Positions 35,354 to 44,605 are shown, counted from the stretch's first letter. The stretch is 64,000 nt of DNA from Nioella halotolerans (GCA_003428585.1 QVQC01000029.1:124001-188000), one strand, 5' to 3'. The notes: a model not told the origin generated them from the sequence alone. Translations and numbers: made by a program.

Positions 35354-37224
35354 GCGCGCTTCCGTTCGTGCTGACGTATCTTGGTCAACAGAAGGGTAAG
35401 CGCGGCGGGGGTCATGCCCTCGATCCGACCGGCCTGCCCGAGCGTCTCGGGTCGGATCATGCTCAGCTTGCCGCGCAATTCGTTCGACAGCCCGTCGATC
35501 CCGTCATACCTAAATTGGGTGGGAATTGCCTGCGCCTCGTCCCGTTTCAGCGCGGCAACATCGCTTTTCTGACGCTCGATATAACTCGCGTAGAGAGCCT
35601 CGCGACTCAGCTGATGCTTCGTCTCTTGGTCCAGCGCATCGACCTGCGGCCAGATTAAGGCGAGATCATCCATGGAGATATCGGGGAAGGACAGCAAATC
35701 GAGCGCCCTGCGCCGCTGCCCGTCCTGGTTGACGTTGAGCCCATGCCGCCGCGCCTCTGTCGGGGTCAGGTCAACGGAGCGCATGGCGTCGTAGCCGTTG
35801 GAGAGGCGCTCCATCTTGTCCTCGAAGACCGCAACCCGATCCTCGCTCACGATACCCAGTTCCATCGCACGGGGTGTCAGCCGTTGGTCGGCATTGTCAG
35901 CGCGGAGCGTCAGGCGAAACTCCGCGCGAGAGGTGAACATGCGGTAGGGTTCGGCCACACCCCGTGTCACCAGATCGTCGATCATCACGCCGATATAAGA
36001 CTCGCCGCGGCTGAAACTGACGGGTTCTTTTTCCAGCACCTTCCGCGCCGCGTTCAGTCCGGCAACCAAACCCTGCGCGGCCGCTTCTTCATATCCAGTG
36101 GTCCCGTTGATCTGCCCGGCAAGGAACAGGCCCGGCACCCCCTTGACTTCCAGGATCGGGCTCAGCGCGCGGGGATCGACGTAATCGTATTCTATCGCGT
36201 AGCCGGGTTGCAGGATCTCTGCACGTTCCAGCCCGCGAATGGACTGGACGTAGTCGTGCTGAACCGCCTCCGGCAGGGAGGTGGAAATGCCGTTGGGATA
36301 AACCGTGTCATCGTCCAGCCCTTCGGGTTCAAGGAATATCTGGTGCGAGTCCTTGTCGGCAAAGCGCACGACCTTGTCCTCGATCGACGGGCAGTAGCGT
36401 GGCCCCACGCCCTCGATATGGCCGCCATACATCGCGGACCGGTCAAGGTTGTCGCGGATGATCTGGTGCGTTCGCGCATTGGTATGCGTGATCCCGCAAT
36501 CGACCTGCTGCACCTGCGGTCCCTTGGACAGGAACGAGAACATCACCGGGTCATCATCCGCCGGTTGCGATTCAAGGATGTCCCAGTTGATCGTCTTGCC
36601 GTTCAGCCGCGGGGGCGTGCCCGTCTTCAACCGGCCGAGCGGCAGGCCGAACTGATCGATCCGTTCCGCAAGCTTCATGGAGGGCTTGTCCCCCATGCGC
36701 CCGCCGGGGCGTTGCACGTCACCAATGTGGATGACGCCGCGCAGGAAGGTGCCGGTGGTCAGCACAACGGCGCCGGCCCGAAGCTGCGACCCGTCCGCCA
36801 GCCGAACACCAGTCAGCTGCGAACCCTCCATCGTGAAATCGGCTGCCTCGCCCTCGATGATGGTCAGGTTGGGCAAGGCCCGCAATGTGCCCTGCATCGC
36901 CAGACGGTATAGCTTTCGGTCCGATTGCGTGCGTGGCCCCTGCACCGCCGGCCCCTTGCGACGGTTCAGAAGCCGAAACTGGATCCCGGATGCATCCGCG
37001 ACCTGCCCCATCGCCCCGCCCAGCGCGTCGATTTCGCGCACAAGGTGGCCCTTGCCCAAGCCGCCAATCGCCGGGTTGCACGACATGACGCCGATGCCGT
37101 CGGCCCGTAGCGTCAGAAGAGCAACCCGCACACCGCACCGCGCCGCCGCATGCGCGGCGTCGGACCCGGCATGCCCGCCGCCGATCACCACAACATCGAA
37201 GTCCAGATGTTTCACGTGAAACAC
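35350..37224 (-). CDS. mnmG: tRNA uridine 5-carboxymethylaminomethyl modification enzyme MnmG
   Basis: A 624-residue FAD enzyme. The Rossmann loop [21 protein letters not shown] follows the N-terminus; [23 protein letters not shown] and [13 protein letters not shown] are MnmG signatures, and [12 protein letters not shown] is the conserved middle motif. With MnmE it adds the cmnm5 group to wobble uridine-34 of tRNAs. The longest form starts at GTG 37222-37224, but AGGA sits directly against that codon; the inner GTG at 37213-37215, inside a parS site, would have a better nine-base spacing. It follows mnmE by two bases. Confidence 0.96.
   Translation of the reverse strand: MFHVKHLDFDVVVIGGGHAGSDAAHAAARCGVRVALLTLRADGIGVMSCNPAIGGLGKGHLVREIDALGGAMGQVADASGIQFRLLNRRKGPAVQGPRTQSDRKLYRLAMQGTLRALPNLTIIEGEAADFTMEGSQLTGVRLADGSQLRAGAVVLTTGTFLRGVIHIGDVQRPGGRMGDKPSMKLAERIDQFGLPLGRLKTGTPPRLNGKTINWDILESQPADDDPVMFSFLSKGPQVQQVDCGITHTNARTHQIIRDNLDRSAMYGGHIEGVGPRYCPSIEDKVVRFADKDSHQIFLEPEGLDDDTVYPNGISTSLPEAVQHDYVQSIRGLERAEILQPGYAIEYDYVDPRALSPILEVKGVPGLFLAGQINGTTGYEEAAAQGLVAGLNAARKVLEKEPVSFSRGESYIGVMIDDLVTRGVAEPYRMFTSRAEFRLTLRADNADQRLTPRAMELGIVSEDRVAVFEDKMERLSNGYDAMRSVDLTPTEARRHGLNVNQDGQRRRALDLLSFPDISMDDLALIWPQVDALDQETKHQLSREALYASYIERQKSDVAALKRDEAQAIPTQFRYDGIDGLSNELRGKLSMIRPETLGQAGRIEGMTPAALTLLLTKIRQHERKRA
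37208..37223. other. parS centromere site 2
   Basis: A second perfect TGTTTCACGTGAAACA, overlapping the first codons of mnmG. It is 1.9 kb from parS site 1 and about 3.2 kb from the putative origin. Confidence 0.95.
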
Positions 37225-37226
37225 TC

Positions 37227-38510
37227 CTATTTGCCGAGGCAGAAACGAGAGAAGATTTCGCCAAGCACCATTTCCACGTCAATCCGCCCGATCAGCGAAT
37301 CGAGGCGACGGATCGCCATGCGCAGGTGTTCCGCGGCCAGTTCCGTCCGGTCCGCCCCGGCTTGTACCTCATTCAGCCCGCTTTCCAAAGCCTTGACTGC
37401 ATCCCGCATCGCCTCGGCATGGCGGGCATGCGTCGCCGTCGACTGACGCGCCGCGCGGGTCGAAAGCGTCTCGGTGATACGATGCACAAGCCCGGAAACA
37501 CCCTGCCCGGTTACCCCGGAAACACCCTCTTGGCCATGAAGGTCCGCCTTTCCAAGCAGCACGATATCCTCATCGGAGAGGGTAATGTTCGGCTTCTCCC
37601 CTGGCAAGGATTTCAGGAATACCCGCAGATCGGCCGCGTCCGCCCGTGACCGTGCGCGATCGACACCGATGCGTTCCACCGCATCCTCCGATTCGCGCAG
37701 CCCAGCGGTATCAAGCACCGTGACCGGCAAGCCGTTGAGATCCATGCGCACCTCGATCACGTCACGAGTCGTGCCCGCGATATCCGACGTGATCGCCGCC
37801 TCGCGCCCGGCAAGCGCGTTCAATAACGTCGATTTCCCGACATTGGGCGCCCCGAGAATGGCCACCTCAAACCCGTCGCGGATGCGCTCTGCCACGTTGA
37901 CCCCGGCGATTTCGCGGCGCAGGTCATCCATGATGGGTTCCAGCAAAGAAATCACGTCCGGCGCAACATCGACCGGCACCTCCTCGTCCGCGAAGTCGAT
38001 CGTTACTTCCAGCAGCGCCGCCGCGCGCAGCAGATTTTCGCGCCATTGCTCCACCAATTGCCCCAGCCCGCCGGACAGAACCCGCAGCGCCTGCAGGCGT
38101 TGCAGCTCGGTTTCCGCGTCGATCAGGTCGGCCAAGCCTTCTACCTGCGCAAGGTCCATCCGGTCGTTTTCCAACGCGCGGCGGGTGAACTCCCCGGGCT
38201 CGGCCATGCGCGCCATGCCAGTTTCGGATATCGCGGCGAGAACCGCCTTGATTGTCGCCGGACTGCCGTGGGTTTGAAGCTCCACGACATCCTCACCGGT
38301 GAAGCTGTGTGGCGCCTTGAACGCCAGGACAAGCGCGTCATCAAGGTGTGCGCCTTCCGCATTTGACAGTCGTCGCATGCGCGCCTCGCCAACATTCGGA
38401 AGTTTGCCGGCAAGCCCGCGTCCCACGGCAAAGGCTTCCGGACCCGAAATACGGATCACGGCGACGCCGGCTTTCCCGGGCGCCGTCGCCAATGCGAATA
38501 TCGTGTCCAT
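37227..38510 (-). CDS. mnmE: tRNA modification GTPase MnmE
   Basis: A 427-residue MnmE. The N-terminal folate-binding domain starts [24 protein letters not shown]. The G domain is inserted in the helical domain: G1 [15 protein letters not shown]3 DTAGLRES. The C-terminus ends FCLGK, the conserved C-x-G-K motif. With MnmG it modifies wobble U34 of tRNAs. It is followed two bases later by mnmG; the upstream gene on this strand is rho, 16 bases away. Confidence 0.97.
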   Translation of the reverse strand: MDTIFALATAPGKAGVAVIRISGPEAFAVGRGLAGKLPNVGEARMRRLSNAEGAHLDDALVLAFKAPHSFTGEDVVELQTHGSPATIKAVLAAISETGMARMAEPGEFTRRALENDRMDLAQVEGLADLIDAETELQRLQALRVLSGGLGQLVEQWRENLLRAAALLEVTIDFADEEVPVDVAPDVISLLEPIMDDLRREIAGVNVAERIRDGFEVAILGAPNVGKSTLLNALAGREAAITSDIAGTTRDVIEVRMDLNGLPVTVLDTAGLRESEDAVERIGVDRARSRADAADLRVFLKSLPGEKPNITLSDEDIVLLGKADLHGQEGVSGVTGQGVSGLVHRITETLSTRAARQSTATHARHAEAMRDAVKALESGLNEVQAGADRTELAAEHLRMAIRRLDSLIGRIDVEMVLGEIFSRFCLGK

Positions 38511-38526
38511 GGCCCCCTCCGCGGGG

Positions 38527-39798
38527 TCAGCTGTTCATCGAATCGAAGAACTCGGCGTTCGACTTGGTTTGCTTGAGCTTGGATATCAGGAACTCGATGG
38601 CATCGGTTGTGCCCATCGGGTTGAGGATGCGCCGCAGCAAGAAGGTCTTTTGAAGATCCTTGGGATCAACCAGAAGATCCTCTTTCCTTGTGCCGGATTT
38701 CAGGATGTCCATCGCCGGGAAGACACGCTTGTCGGCAATCTTTCGGTCAAGGACGATCTCGCTGTTGCCGGTGCCCTTGAATTCCTCGAAGATCACTTCG
38801 TCCATGCGGCTGCCGGTATCGATCAACGCCGTGGCTATAATGGTCAGCGACCCGCCTTCCTCGATGTTGCGTGCCGCGCCGAAGAACCGTTTCGGGCGCT
38901 GCAGGGCATTGGCGTCCACGCCACCGGTCAGCACCTTGCCGGAACTCGGCACCGTGGTGTTGTAGGCCCGGCCGAGGCGCGTGATGGAATCGAGCAGGAT
39001 CACAACGTCGCGCTTGTGTTCGACAAGACGCTTGGCCTTCTCGATGACCATTTCCGATACCGCGACGTGCCGCGTCGCCGGTTCGTCGAAGGTCGAGGAT
39101 ATCACCTCACCCTTCACGGACCGCTGCATGTCGGTCACCTCTTCCGGGCGTTCGTCGATCAGCAGGACGATCAGGTAACATTCCGGGTGGTTTTTCTCGA
39201 TACTCGCCGCGATGTTTTGCAGGATCACCGTCTTGCCGGTGCGTGGCGGTGCAACGATCAGTGACCGTTGGCCCTTGCCGATCGGCGCAACAAGGTCGAT
39301 GATCCGGGCCGAGCGGTCCTTCGTGGTCGGATCGTCGAGTTCCATGCGCAACCGTTCATCCGGGTAAAGCGGCGTCAGGTTGTCGAAATTCACCTTGTGG
39401 CGCGCGCGTTCCGGGTCTTCGAAGTTGATCTTGGTCACGCTGACCAGCCCGAAGTAACGCTCGTTCTCTCGTGGGGCGTTGATGACCCCCTCGATCGAGT
39501 CGCCCGTTCGCAGGCTGTATTGGCGGATCATCTCCGGAGACACGTAGATGTCGTCCGGGCCCGGCAGGTAGTTCGCCTCGGGCGAGCGCATGAAGCCGAA
39601 CCCGTCCTGCAAGACCTCCAGCACGCCGTCTCCGGAAATCTCCCAGCCGTCATCCGCCCGTTCGCGCAGGATCTGGAACATCATCTCGCCCTTGCGCATG
39701 GTCGAGGCGTTTTCGATGTCCAGCTCTTCGGCCATCGACAGAAGGTCTTTGGGCGATTTGGCCTTGAGATCGGCCAGGTTCAATTTTTCGGTTGTCAT
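38527..39798 (-). CDS. rho: Transcription termination factor Rho
   Basis: A 423-residue RNA-dependent ATPase. N-terminal Rho domain ([37 protein letters not shown]), cold-shock-like RNA-binding domain with [27 protein letters not shown], then the ATPase with [20 protein letters not shown] and [16 protein letters not shown]. It ends Rho-dependent transcripts. Upstream, the 133-base gap contains TTGACT, a -35-like hexamer, and a GGGCCG-GA-CGGCCC hairpin (39872-39885). Confidence 0.97.
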   Translation of the reverse strand: MTTEKLNLADLKAKSPKDLLSMAEELDIENASTMRKGEMMFQILRERADDGWEISGDGVLEVLQDGFGFMRSPEANYLPGPDDIYVSPEMIRQYSLRTGDSIEGVINAPRENERYFGLVSVTKINFEDPERARHKVNFDNLTPLYPDERLRMELDDPTTKDRSARIIDLVAPIGKGQRSLIVAPPRTGKTVILQNIAASIEKNHPECYLIVLLIDERPEEVTDMQRSVKGEVISSTFDEPATRHVAVSEMVIEKAKRLVEHKRDVVILLDSITRLGRAYNTTVPSSGKVLTGGVDANALQRPKRFFGAARNIEEGGSLTIIATALIDTGSRMDEVIFEEFKGTGNSEIVLDRKIADKRVFPAMDILKSGTRKEDLLVDPKDLQKTFLLRRILNPMGTTDAIEFLISKLKQTKSNAEFFDSMNS

Positions 39799-39871
39799 GA
39801 GGAAACTGTCCCGTGGCGAGCCATGGCACCGTAAGGGCTGGCCGCGTGTCGTTCTGAAATGGGAAACGGCA

Positions 39872-39885
39872 GGGCCGGACGGCCC
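39872..39885 (-). other. Small hairpin in the rho leader
   Basis: GGGCCG-GA-CGGCCC, six-base perfect arms with a two-base loop, in the 133-base gap upstream of rho. There is no clear U-tract, so it is not a standard terminator. rho genes of other bacteria are autoregulated in their leaders, so a regulatory structure is possible but not shown. Confidence 0.3.
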
Positions 39886-39931
39886 CGTTACGCAGCGACC
39901 TAAGGAAAGACGCGCCGCAAGTCAACCGCGT

Positions 39932-40390
39932 TCAGGAAAACGGCCGCACAATCACGGAGATCACGATAACCACCATCAGCAGCGTCGGCAGTTCGTTCAT
40001 CATCCGGTAGGTCCGCCCGGTGCGCCTGTTCGTGCCGGTCACGAAATCCTTGCGCCGCAATCCAAGCCAGTGGTGGAACCACGTCATTCCGATCACCGCT
40101 GCTGCCTTGGTCCACGGCCAGACATCGCCCCAGTACACGATCCCCGGGGTAAAGACGAGCGCGAGCCCGAAGATCCACGTCGCAATCATCGCCGGGTTCA
40201 TGATCACCCGAAGCAACTTGTACTCCATCGTCTGGAACAGGTGATCCGTGTCATTGCCCTGCCCAACCTGTTCCGCGTGATACACGAAAAGGCGCGGCAG
40301 GTAGAACAGCCCGGCCATCCACGCCAGGACTGACATGACATGCAGGCTTTTGGTCCAAGGATAGGCGATAGACAGGAAATCAGCGATCAT
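39932..40390 (-). CDS. hemJ: Protoporphyrinogen oxidase HemJ
   Basis: A 152-residue membrane protein with four membrane helices. PWTKSLHVMSVLAWMAGLFYLPRLFVYHAEQ at the N-terminus is the HemJ signature (conserved His17 and Arg33), and the tail has VWPWTKAAAVIGMTWFHHWLGLRRKDF. It oxidises protoporphyrinogen IX in heme synthesis of bacteria without HemG or HemY. It directly borders the putative origin and is the last minus-strand gene before the strand switch. Confidence 0.92.
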   Translation of the reverse strand: MIADFLSIAYPWTKSLHVMSVLAWMAGLFYLPRLFVYHAEQVGQGNDTDHLFQTMEYKLLRVIMNPAMIATWIFGLALVFTPGIVYWGDVWPWTKAAAVIGMTWFHHWLGLRRKDFVTGTNRRTGRTYRMMNELPTLLMVVIVISVIVRPFS

Positions 40391-40418
40391 TCAGGGCCCC
40401 CGTTCTTCCCCCCTCTCC

Positions 40419-40445
40419 TTAAATAAATATATTTAAAAGAAAAGA
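40419..40445. other. AT-rich tract, likely DNA-unwinding element
   Basis: 27 bases with only two G residues and no C, in DNA that is otherwise well above 60% GC. This is the most AT-rich spot I see in the window and lies at the hemJ end of the putative origin. Confidence 0.55.
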
Positions 40446-40462
40446 TGATGTTGTTGTTGTAG

Positions 40463-40471
40463 CGTGGATAA
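40463..40471 (-). promoter_or_regulatory. DnaA box-like site (8/9)
   Basis: TTATCCACG on the minus strand, one mismatch from the TTATCCACA consensus. A second TTATCC (TTATCCTTG, 6/9) overlaps it downstream at 40471-40480, giving a tandem arrangement next to the AT-rich tract. Confidence 0.6.
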
Positions 40472-40508
40472 CAAGGATAATGCGCTTGTGCGCAGTATGT
40501 CCCCGCAT

Positions 40509-40517
40509 TTTTCCACA
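40509..40517 (+). promoter_or_regulatory. DnaA box-like site (8/9)
   Basis: TTTTCCACA on the plus strand, one mismatch from TTATCCACA. Confidence 0.5.
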
Positions 40518-40572
40518 TGAGAGACAGTCCCCGCAGCGGCCGGGCGCTGATGGGAAAAAGAGATGAATAACG

Positions 40573-40595
40573 TTGGTAAACAAGTAGTTAACCAA
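40573..40595. repeat. Inverted repeat in the putative origin
   Basis: TTGGTAAAC-N5-GTTAACCAA: nine-base arms matching at eight of nine positions. The right arm carries TTAACCA, which resembles the CtrA half-site TTAACCAT, and TTTACCAA recurs at 40698-40705. The symmetry suggests a dimeric protein binds here. Confidence 0.5.
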
Positions 40596-40604
40596 AGACC
40601 ACGA

Positions 40605-40613
40605 TGTGGAAAG
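40605..40613 (-). promoter_or_regulatory. Weak DnaA box-like site (7/9)
   Basis: CTTTCCACA on the minus strand, two mismatches from TTATCCACA. A further 7/9 match, TCATCCACT, lies at 40628-40636 on the minus strand. Confidence 0.35.
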
Positions 40614-40805
40614 ATCGAGGACAACCAGTGGATGAAAAGCGAATGGTGTTGCTTTTCCCGGGATCCGTGTTGAAAACCTGTCCCCGGGGAAAACCACTTT
40701 ACCAATGATGGGATGAAAGCCGCGATCCGCGTGGTCAGGGCAAAGCATCCCGGTTATGCAAACGCTGTCCCGGGGTCATCCCGGCTTTGTCCAGAAGGTT
40801 ATCCC

Positions 40806-41402
40806 ATGCCCGAGATCATCCTCGCCTCCGGCTCTCATGTGCGCAAAAAGCTTCTGACCAACGCCGGGCTAAGCTTCCGTGCCCAGCCTGCGCGTATTGA
40901 TGAGGCCGCGATCAAGGCCGCGCTTGCCGCCGAGAACGCGACGCCGCGCGACATCGCCGATGCCCTCGCGGAGTTCAAGGCGCGGAAGGTGGCGGAAAAG
41001 CACCCCGGCGCTGTGGTCATCGGAACGGATCAGGTGCTGGAGTTTCAGGGCGGTATCCTGTCCAAACCGGTCAGCCGGGACGCCGCGTCGGAGCAGCTTC
41101 GCGCCTTGCGCGGGCAGCAGCACAGGTTGCTGTCTGCCGTCGTCGTTTACGAGGATGCGGAACCCGTCTGGCGCCATGTCGGGCAGGTGCGCCTGACAAT
41201 GCGCGATGTCAGCGACGGGTTTCTCAACGCCTATCTCGACCGCAACTGGCCCGGCATCGGCGACAGCGTGGGGGGCTACAAGCTCGAAGAGGAAGGCATA
41301 CGCCTTTTCAGCCGGGTAGAAGGCGACTACTTTACGGTGCTGGGGCTGCCGCTTCTGGACCTTCTTGGGTTCCTTGCGCAGAAGGGAGTGATCGACGGAT
41401 GA
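40806..41402 (+). CDS. maf: Maf-like nucleotide pyrophosphatase
   Basis: A 198-residue Maf family protein. The opening IILASGSHVRKKLLTNAG is the Maf signature (Ser and Arg of the substrate loop); VIGTDQVLEFQGGILSKP holds the catalytic Asp; GDSVGGYKLEEEG matches the C-terminal region. The family hydrolyses noncanonical nucleoside triphosphates. ATG 40806 has AAGG nine bases ahead and starts at the signature; an upstream in-frame ATG at 40713 lies in the putative origin and is rejected. It overlaps aroE by four bases. Confidence 0.93.
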   Translation: MPEIILASGSHVRKKLLTNAGLSFRAQPARIDEAAIKAALAAENATPRDIADALAEFKARKVAEKHPGAVVIGTDQVLEFQGGILSKPVSRDAASEQLRALRGQQHRLLSAVVVYEDAEPVWRHVGQVRLTMRDVSDGFLNAYLDRNWPGIGDSVGGYKLEEEGIRLFSRVEGDYFTVLGLPLLDLLGFLAQKGVIDG

Positions 41403-42232
41403 CCGAAAAGCTCTTGCTTGCCGGCGTGATCGGCGACCCCGTCGCGCATAGCCGGTCGCCGCGCCTGCACGGGCACTGGCTGCGTCGCTACGGGATCGAA
41501 GGGCATTATGTCCCGCTTCACGTGTCCCGCGACCGGCTGCATGAAACGTTGCGGATTCTGCCGGAACTTGGCTTCAAGGGCATCAACGTGACGATCCCGC
41601 ACAAGGAAGCGGTGTTGCAGATCGCTGATTCGGTGACGGATCGCGCGGCCTTGATCGGCGCCGCAAATACACTGACCTACACCGCGAAGGGGATGCTTCA
41701 GGCCGACAACACCGACGGCGCCGGTTTCATCGAGAATATCCGCCAATACACCCCCGGTTGGTCTGCCTCCGAGGGGCCGGCGCTTGTCCTTGGCGCGGGG
41801 GGCGCGGCGCGGGCCGTTGTTTCTGCGCTTCTACAGGATGGCTGCCCGGAGGTCGTTCTGGTCAACCGTACCCGCGCCCGGGCCGAGGCGCTGCGCGATC
41901 ATTTTGGCGCCAAGGTGCAGGTTCTGGATTGGACGCAGATCCCGGATGTTCTGGAAGACGTTGCGCTTCTGGTGAACACCACATCGCTGGGGATGACCGG
42001 GAAACAACCGCTTCATATCGACCTAGACCGGCTGACTGCGCAAACCATCGTCAACGATATCGTCTATTCGCCGCTACGAACCGCGCTGTTGCAGGCGGCC
42101 ACGGCAAAAGGGTGTCACACGGTGGATGGCTTGGGGATGCTGCTGCATCAGGCGGTTCCGGGCTTCGAACGCTGGTTCGGCACCAAGCCAGCGGTGGATG
42201 ACGCGTTGCGCGCCGCGGTGCTGGACGAATGA
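41399..42232 (+). CDS. aroE: Shikimate dehydrogenase AroE
   Basis: A 277-residue NADP-dependent enzyme of aromatic amino-acid synthesis. GVIGDPVAHSRSPRLHGHWL binds shikimate; the catalytic Lys is in GINVTIPHKEAVL and Asp in ADNTDGAGF; ALVLGAGGAARAVV is the NADP loop. It overlaps maf and coaE by four bases each (ATGA), so maf-aroE-coaE-dnaQ is one coupled operon. Confidence 0.97.
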   Translation: MTEKLLLAGVIGDPVAHSRSPRLHGHWLRRYGIEGHYVPLHVSRDRLHETLRILPELGFKGINVTIPHKEAVLQIADSVTDRAALIGAANTLTYTAKGMLQADNTDGAGFIENIRQYTPGWSASEGPALVLGAGGAARAVVSALLQDGCPEVVLVNRTRARAEALRDHFGAKVQVLDWTQIPDVLEDVALLVNTTSLGMTGKQPLHIDLDRLTAQTIVNDIVYSPLRTALLQAATAKGCHTVDGLGMLLHQAVPGFERWFGTKPAVDDALRAAVLDE

Positions 42233-42822
42233 GCTACATCCTGGGCATGACGGGCTCCATCGGGATGGGGAAATCCACGACCGCGCGAATGTTTCGGGAG
42301 GAAGGTGTGCCCGTCTGGGATGCGGACGCGGCCGTCCACCGGCTTTACGCGCAAGGAGGTGCTGCGGTTGACCTGATCGGAGACTGCTGCCCCAAGGCCG
42401 TCAGCACCGGTGCGGTGGATCGCGACGCCCTGAAAGACTGGATCGCGCGCGATGAAACAGCCTTGGCCAAGCTGGAAGCCATCGTTCACCCGCTGGTGGC
42501 ACAGGATCGCGCCACCTTCATCGCCGACCATGCCGAGGCGCCGCTTGTCGTTCTTGACATCCCGCTTCTCTTCGAAACGGGATCGGACCGGGATATGGAC
42601 GGCGTGCTGGTGGTCAGCGTCGACGCAGAGGAACAACGCCACCGCGTCGTAGCCCGCGACACGATGACCGAGGAAATGTTCCGGTCAATCCTCGCGCGCC
42701 AGACGCCGGACGCGGAAAAGCGCGCAAAGGCAGATTTCGTGATCGAGACCTACGATATGGACACGACCCGGGCCGAGGTGCGAAACCTGATCGGAAAGCT
42801 GAGCGAGGCAGATCATGCGTGA
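42229..42822 (+). CDS. coaE: Dephospho-CoA kinase CoaE
   Basis: A 197-residue P-loop kinase for the last step of coenzyme A synthesis. Walker A is GSIGMGKSTTARMF at the N-terminus; VWDADAAVHRLY, HPLV and LDIPLLFETGSDRDMDGVLVV are CoaE motifs, and ILARQTPDAEKRAKADFVIET is the C-terminal lid. It overlaps dnaQ by eight bases. Confidence 0.97.
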   Translation: MSYILGMTGSIGMGKSTTARMFREEGVPVWDADAAVHRLYAQGGAAVDLIGDCCPKAVSTGAVDRDALKDWIARDETALAKLEAIVHPLVAQDRATFIADHAEAPLVVLDIPLLFETGSDRDMDGVLVVSVDAEEQRHRVVARDTMTEEMFRSILARQTPDAEKRAKADFVIETYDMDTTRAEVRNLIGKLSEADHA

Positions 42823-43552
42823 AATCGTGCTCGATACGGAAACCACCGGGTTCGACCCGGACTCGGGCGACCGGATCGTGGAAATCGGCGCGCTGGAGCT
42901 TTACAACCACATGCCAACGGGAAAGACGTTTCATGTCTACATCAACCCGGATCGCGCAATGCCGGACGAGGCGTTCGGCGTGCATGGCATCGGTCCCGAT
43001 TTGCTTGCATCCGGTCCGCGTGGCCCCAACACCGGCGAGGTGACCCTGAAGGACAAGCCACCTTTCCGGGAGGTCGGGCAGAAATTCCTCGATTTCCTCG
43101 GGCTGGATTCGAAGTTGGTGATCCACAATGCCAGCTTTGACATGAAGTTCCTGAACGCGGAGCTTGGGTGGCTTGGCCTGCCGCAGATCCCGTGGGACCG
43201 GGCGTTTGACACCCTGATGCTGGCGCGCAAGAAGTTTCCCGGCTCGCCCGCGTCGCTTGACGCGTTGTGCCGCCGCTTCGGGATCGACAATACCTCTCGC
43301 AGCTTGCACGGCGCTTTGCTCGATTCGGAGATCCTGGCCGAAGTCTACCTGGAAATGATCGGTGGGCGTCAGCCCGGCCTCGTGCTGGCGGCACGCAGCG
43401 CCGCCGACACTGGCGGGCACGTCGAGGCGGAGTGGCGCCCCCGTCCGCGCCCCCGGGCCTTGCCGCCGCGGATCACGCAAGACGAAGCCGCCGCCCATGC
43501 GTCCTTCATAGAGGAGTTGGGCGACGGCGCGCTTTGGACCGAATTTACCTGA
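42815..43552 (+). CDS. dnaQ: DNA polymerase III epsilon subunit (proofreading exonuclease)
   Basis: A 245-residue DEDDh exonuclease. Motifs are REIVLDTETTGFDP (D7 and E9), HNASFDMKFLNAEL, and SLHGALLDSEILAEVYLEM (His and Asp). The C-terminal tail past about residue 190 would bind the alpha subunit. It proofreads chromosomal replication. Its TGA stop directly abuts the stop of secB on the other strand. Confidence 0.97.
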   Translation: MREIVLDTETTGFDPDSGDRIVEIGALELYNHMPTGKTFHVYINPDRAMPDEAFGVHGIGPDLLASGPRGPNTGEVTLKDKPPFREVGQKFLDFLGLDSKLVIHNASFDMKFLNAELGWLGLPQIPWDRAFDTLMLARKKFPGSPASLDALCRRFGIDNTSRSLHGALLDSEILAEVYLEMIGGRQPGLVLAARSAADTGGHVEAEWRPRPRPRALPPRITQDEAAAHASFIEELGDGALWTEFT

Positions 43553-44068
43553 TCAGGCGTCGGCGCGCGGCTTGTTTTCCGCCATGCGGGCCAGCTGATT
43601 GCGGTAGATCTGCACGAAATCCATGTTGTCGAGGTTCAGCGGCGGGAAGCCACCGTCACGCGACAGGTCCGACACGATGCGCCGTATGAACGGGAAAAGC
43701 ATCCGCGGGCATTCGATGTGCAGGAACGGATGCAGTTGCTTTTCGTCCACGTTCTCGATCTGGAAGACGCCGGCATAATCCAGTTCGATCAGGAAAATCT
43801 GCTGACCATCATCCTTGGTCTTGCTGTCAAGCTTCATCTTGACGACGACGTCATACTGGTTCTCGGCCTGACGCTTGCGCGCCTCGACACCAACCTGCAC
43901 CTGGATCTCGGGCTGCGCCTGGCCCTGCAGCGATTTCTGTGCAGCGATATTTTCAAAGGACATGTCGCGGATGAACTGCGACAGGACCTGCATCTTGGGC
44001 AGCGTGGGCGCCTGGACGGCACCCTCTTGTGCCGTCTCCTGGGTCTCCGACCCGTTTTCTTCGGCCAT
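43553..44068 (-). CDS. secB: Protein-export chaperone SecB
   Basis: A 171-residue SecB, slightly longer than in E. coli because of an N-terminal Gln/Glu-rich stretch. The core begins at QVLSQFIRDMSFENI, with the family's IFLIELDYAGVFQIENV and HPFLHIECPRMLFPFIRRIVSDLSRDGGFPPLNLDNMDFVQIYRN. It keeps preproteins unfolded for SecA. It is a single gene convergent with dnaQ. Confidence 0.97.
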   Translation of the reverse strand: MAEENGSETQETAQEGAVQAPTLPKMQVLSQFIRDMSFENIAAQKSLQGQAQPEIQVQVGVEARKRQAENQYDVVVKMKLDSKTKDDGQQIFLIELDYAGVFQIENVDEKQLHPFLHIECPRMLFPFIRRIVSDLSRDGGFPPLNLDNMDFVQIYRNQLARMAENKPRADA

Positions 44069-44128
44069 TGGTCTGGTCTCTCCGGTTTTGTAGGGTTGAT
44101 AGCGGTCTATCAGGGCTTCGGGGTCGCC

Positions 44129-44605
44129 TCAATGGCGAGTCCAGCCCGAGGGTCCATTTCGCGGCGATTCCTCTTCCACCTCGTAATCCCCCTCGATGGT
44201 GACGTCCGGATGCCGTGGGTCATGGTTCCACTGGTCTTGACCCGAAACGACGGATTCTACCTTTACCCGCTTGCGAAGTTCGCGCAGCACCAGATTGCGA
44301 AAGGCCGGTGTCAGCAGCGCGAAACCGAGCGCGTCGGTGAAAAACCCCGGCGTCAGCAGAAGCGCGCCGGAAAACAGGATCATGGCACCGTGGGCCAGCG
44401 GCTCCGTTGGATCATTCAACTCATTGAAACTGTTGCGTAAATTGGCCATTGCTTGCGCGCCTTGCGACCTGACGAGCAGGGTGCCCAGAACCGCCGTCAA
44501 CACGACGATGCCAAGGGTCGGCCACAGGCCGATCCACCCGCCAACCTGAATGAACAGGGCGATTTCGACGAGAGGCACACCGACAAACAGGAAAAACAGC
44601 CACAT
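44129..44605 (-). CDS. fxsA: FxsA family membrane protein
   Basis: A 158-residue protein with four hydrophobic segments: LFFLFVGVPLVEIALFIQV, PTLGIVVLTAVLGTLLV, AMILFSGALLLTPGFFTDALGFALL and a cytoplasmic basic and acidic tail. LFSGALLLTPGFFTDALG is the FxsA signature. In E. coli FxsA counteracts phage T7 exclusion by F; its cellular role is unclear. ATG 44605 has GGA spaced well and starts the first helix. It is divergent from the Tim44-like gene. Confidence 0.9.
   Translation of the reverse strand: MWLFFLFVGVPLVEIALFIQVGGWIGLWPTLGIVVLTAVLGTLLVRSQGAQAMANLRNSFNELNDPTEPLAHGAMILFSGALLLTPGFFTDALGFALLTPAFRNLVLRELRKRVKVESVVSGQDQWNHDPRHPDVTIEGDYEVEEESPRNGPSGWTRH

Larger units (their letters stand above)
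40391..40805. other. Putative chromosomal replication origin (oriC)
   Basis: A 415-base gene-free stretch between hemJ (minus strand) and maf (plus strand). It begins with an AT-rich tract (40419-40445), continues with DnaA-box-like 9-mers (40463-40471, 40509-40517, 40605-40613), an inverted repeat (40573-40595) and repeated GTCCCCG motifs. The seven genes to its left all run left and the four to its right all run right. parAB and two parS sites lie within 8 kb. Other alphaproteobacteria have their origin near heme-synthesis genes. I saw no GANTC methylation site in it. hemE, the usual origin neighbour in Caulobacter, is not in the window. Confidence 0.75.

Noticed and set aside
40419..40748. 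Minus-strand open frames inside the putative origin
   Set aside because: Low-complexity, no start signal, and they cross the AT-rich tract and DnaA-box sites.
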